A DNA stretch of 19,876 bases, from positions 117,176 to 137,051 of the forward strand of contig MU277747.1 in the NCBI GenBank assembly GCA_022385805.1, read 5' to 3'. Below the pieces are notes generated by a model. The model was not told the DNA's origin. It did not search any database and saw only the letters and a program-made list of their open reading frames with translations. The DNA comes from Pilatotrama ljubarskyi (Eukaryota; Basidiomycota; Agaricomycetes; Polyporales; Polyporaceae). The translations under genes were made by a program, and so were the position numbers. Below, piece after piece: positions 18,710 to 19,876 of the stretch (position 1 is its first letter; each line of letters starts with the position of its first letter).

Positions 18710-19033
18710 CTACGAGATCGAGAGACCCAGCTGCTTGGCCAGCGCCGGTACGTCCACTGTGTAGGACGAGATTGAGGTGTTCGGGTCGTTGATGATCTTC
18801 TCGAGGCCGTACATAACGGCACGGCGGTTCACGACGAGGTTGGTAGTGGAGGGTTCCACAGCCCAGATGGTGACCGATTTCTGGGTGTCATCGGGAAAGG
18901 AGACCTCGACGGTGAAGCCAACTTTGCGGTACGCGCACTTACTACTTACATTTGGCGGTTCTTGTAGGATTCGTGGTGGGGGAATGTCATGATAGTTACA
19001 CCGAGGGCGGCTGCGTGGCACAGGGAAGGACAA
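18710..19033 (-). CDS. Small unknown protein, start unresolved
   Basis: An open frame of about 107 codons ends at the TAG 18712-18710. Its last roughly 75 codons look strongly coding: third positions are mostly C or G and the peptide is well mixed (VGFTVEVSFPDDTQKSVTIW, VVNRRAVMYGLEKIIND, SSYTVDVPALAKQLGLSIS). The frame has no ATG at its 5' end (it opens after a stop with TTG), so an upstream exon or a start in another frame is likely. A separate ATG at about 18990 opens a 14-codon frame that stops at once. I do not recognise the family. It sits antisense between the duplicated kinase genes, so it belongs to the repeated unit. Confidence 0.5.
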   Translation of the reverse strand: MSFPVPRSRPRCNYHDIPPPRILQEPPNVSSKCAYRKVGFTVEVSFPDDTQKSVTIWAVEPSTTNLVVNRRAVMYGLEKIINDPNTSISSYTVDVPALAKQLGLSIS

Positions 19034-19174
19034 TGATGTCCCCTAATAGAGCGCAGTCGGGCCTGCAGCGTGACTATGACTAAGTCACCCAACCTTCGAG
19101 TGAGCGAGCGAGTTGAGTGAGCAATGAGTGAGTGATCGAAGTACGCGGCTGGCGAGAGCCGGTTTTGCGTATAG

Positions 19175-19192
19175 CGCTTATGTAAGTCGCCC
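19175..19192 (+). promoter_or_regulatory. 18-bp promoter box shared by both kinase copies, copy 2
   Basis: Identical to 17075-17092. It marks the promoter as part of a tandem duplication with a unit length of 2100 bp measured box to box. Confidence 0.55.
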
Positions 19193-19294
19193 ACACTTGA
19201 ATATTTGAATGCTTATTGTTGCATTTTCGCGCCCAATTGTTCGCGCGCAACTGTGGCGACCTTCGCGCAAAGAACTTCCCCGCCGACGGCATCA

Positions 19295-19300
19295 TATATA
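19295..19300 (+). promoter_or_regulatory. Candidate TATA box of kinase copy 2
   Basis: TATATA lies 80 nt before the ATG at 19381, in the context CATATATACC. The aligned position in copy 1 (17171-17176) reads TACATA, so the copies differ at the presumed core promoter. Confidence 0.45.
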
Positions 19301-19380
19301 CCGAGACTGAAGTCTTGCTGTTCCCGTATATTGCCCCTCGCAGACTGCGATTCCTGGGCCTCGGCTTTTCCTTATAGCTC

Positions 19381-19802
19381 ATGTCTTCTGAGGACCCGCC
19401 CTGGTACGTTCGGGATCCGCAAACAGGCGAGATCCAGACTATGGGAGTCCCGCAGCGTCTCCTAAATCATCCTGATCTTCAACGACGAGGGCTTGTCCTA
19501 GTGGAGCCCTTGAAACCGGTAACTCATCACAGTCACCAAAGGCCCAGAGGCAGCCTAAGGATAACTCTTCACAGGGCTATGTGTATACGACATCGCATTT
19601 GCAGCTGCCCCAGTATGCTGTAAAAATCCTCAATGCGCAAGAGCTTGCAGCGTACAAAAGACTGCTACAGCTCGACGTGGCTTCTCCAAATCACACCCTC
19701 CCATGCGAAATCACCAAGCAAGGTCATCCCTTACTGATAATGCCACGTCTGGGCGGCGTGTTCTTCATGCTCGGGGGTTCTCTGTTAGAGACCGTGCGGG
19801 GT
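19381..19802 (+). pseudogene. Protein kinase-like protein, copy 2, 3' truncated
   Basis: Exon 1 (19381-19518) is the same length as in copy 1 and 36 of its 46 residues are identical. A 56-bp GT-AG intron (19519-19574) leads to exon 2, which follows copy 1 through QYAVKIL (the ATP-anchoring Lys), SPNHTLPCE and HPLLIMPRLG. Similarity then stops around 19765-19783, and the frame closes with TAA at 19801-19803, before the catalytic loop and DFG. What follows looks like the start of an LTR retrotransposon. As it stands the product would be about 120 aa with no active site. The rest of the gene may lie beyond the window on the other side of an insertion. Confidence 0.7.
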
Positions 19803-19876
19803 TAAGACCGGAGTCCGGAATCGGAACGGAACGGAATCCGATCGGAGTCCGACACGGGATGAGGACTACGCGAAAC
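19783..19876 (+). mobile_element. Possible LTR retrotransposon edge, running off the window
   Basis: TGTTAGAGAC at 19783 has the TG start common to LTRs, and it lies where kinase copy 2 ceases to resemble copy 1. The following sequence is unusual: overlapping CGGAA and TCCGA motifs, with CGGAGTCCG occurring twice (about 19809 and 19844). Only one edge is visible, so neither the TSD nor the matching LTR can be seen. A satellite or simple divergence are alternatives. Confidence 0.4.

Larger units (their letters stand above)
19034..19380 (+). promoter_or_regulatory. Promoter region of kinase copy 2
   Basis: About 350 bp between the small minus-strand gene and kinase copy 2. From about 19157 it is homologous to the region upstream of kinase copy 1. 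It has the shared 18-bp box (19175-19192) and a TATATA at 19295-19300. No gene is supported. Confidence 0.55.

Noticed and set aside
1..19876. Defence island, biosynthetic cluster or CRISPR-like system
   Set aside because: No spaced repeats, no core biosynthetic enzyme and no defence genes are visible. An oxidoreductase next to an exporter is suggestive of a cluster edge, but there is nothing more to support it.

Overview
The window looks like nuclear DNA of a filamentous basidiomycete, most likely an Agaricomycete of the Polyporales type. Genes are split by many short GT-AG introns (about 45-65 bp). Codons in the real exons favour C or G in the third position. The gene families (MDR7-type oxidoreductase, long ABCC transporter, small BTB proteins, small fungal kinase-like proteins) are typical of those fungi. 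I saw no prokaryotic operon, tRNA, rRNA or CRISPR array. The taxonomic call is inference from gene style, not a search result.

Layout. 1-2761 is mostly unassigned, with one coding-like patch (1016-1440), an 18-bp tandem repeat and a (CT)10 run. 2762-4092 (+) is a complete six-exon NAD(P)-dependent MDR oxidoreductase. Convergent to it, 4531-11679 (-) is a full-length ABCC-type ABC transporter. I could thread it through 43 exons with every splice phase closing: 4857 nt, 1618 aa, both nucleotide-binding domains intact. 12724-13715 (-) is an intact two-exon BTB/POZ protein. 14309-16865 (-) is a paralogous BTB gene, broken by a frameshift near 14750 and by a 1463-bp DNA transposon with terminal inverted repeats (15257-16719). 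17256-18400 (+) is a five-exon kinase-like gene. 18710-19033 (-) is a small unknown gene on the opposite strand. 19381 onward (+) is a second copy of the kinase-like gene, whose similarity to copy 1 stops near 19765-19783 in sequence resembling the edge of an LTR retrotransposon.

How it hangs together. The left half is a conventional metabolic/transport neighbourhood (oxidoreductase and multidrug-type exporter in tail-to-tail arrangement). The right half is a young, fast-changing region: tandem BTB paralogs, a roughly 2.1-kb tandem duplication carrying kinase-like genes with their promoters, and at least one, probably two, transposon insertions that disable gene copies. No functional link between the two halves can be shown from sequence.

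Most notable points: the TIR element sitting in the BTB domain with a 4-bp direct repeat whose removal restores the reading frame; the extreme exon fragmentation of the transporter, with microexons of 7, 13 and 15 nt, two of which encode catalytic motifs; and the duplicated kinase promoters with a conserved 18-bp box but a TATA-like element in only one copy.
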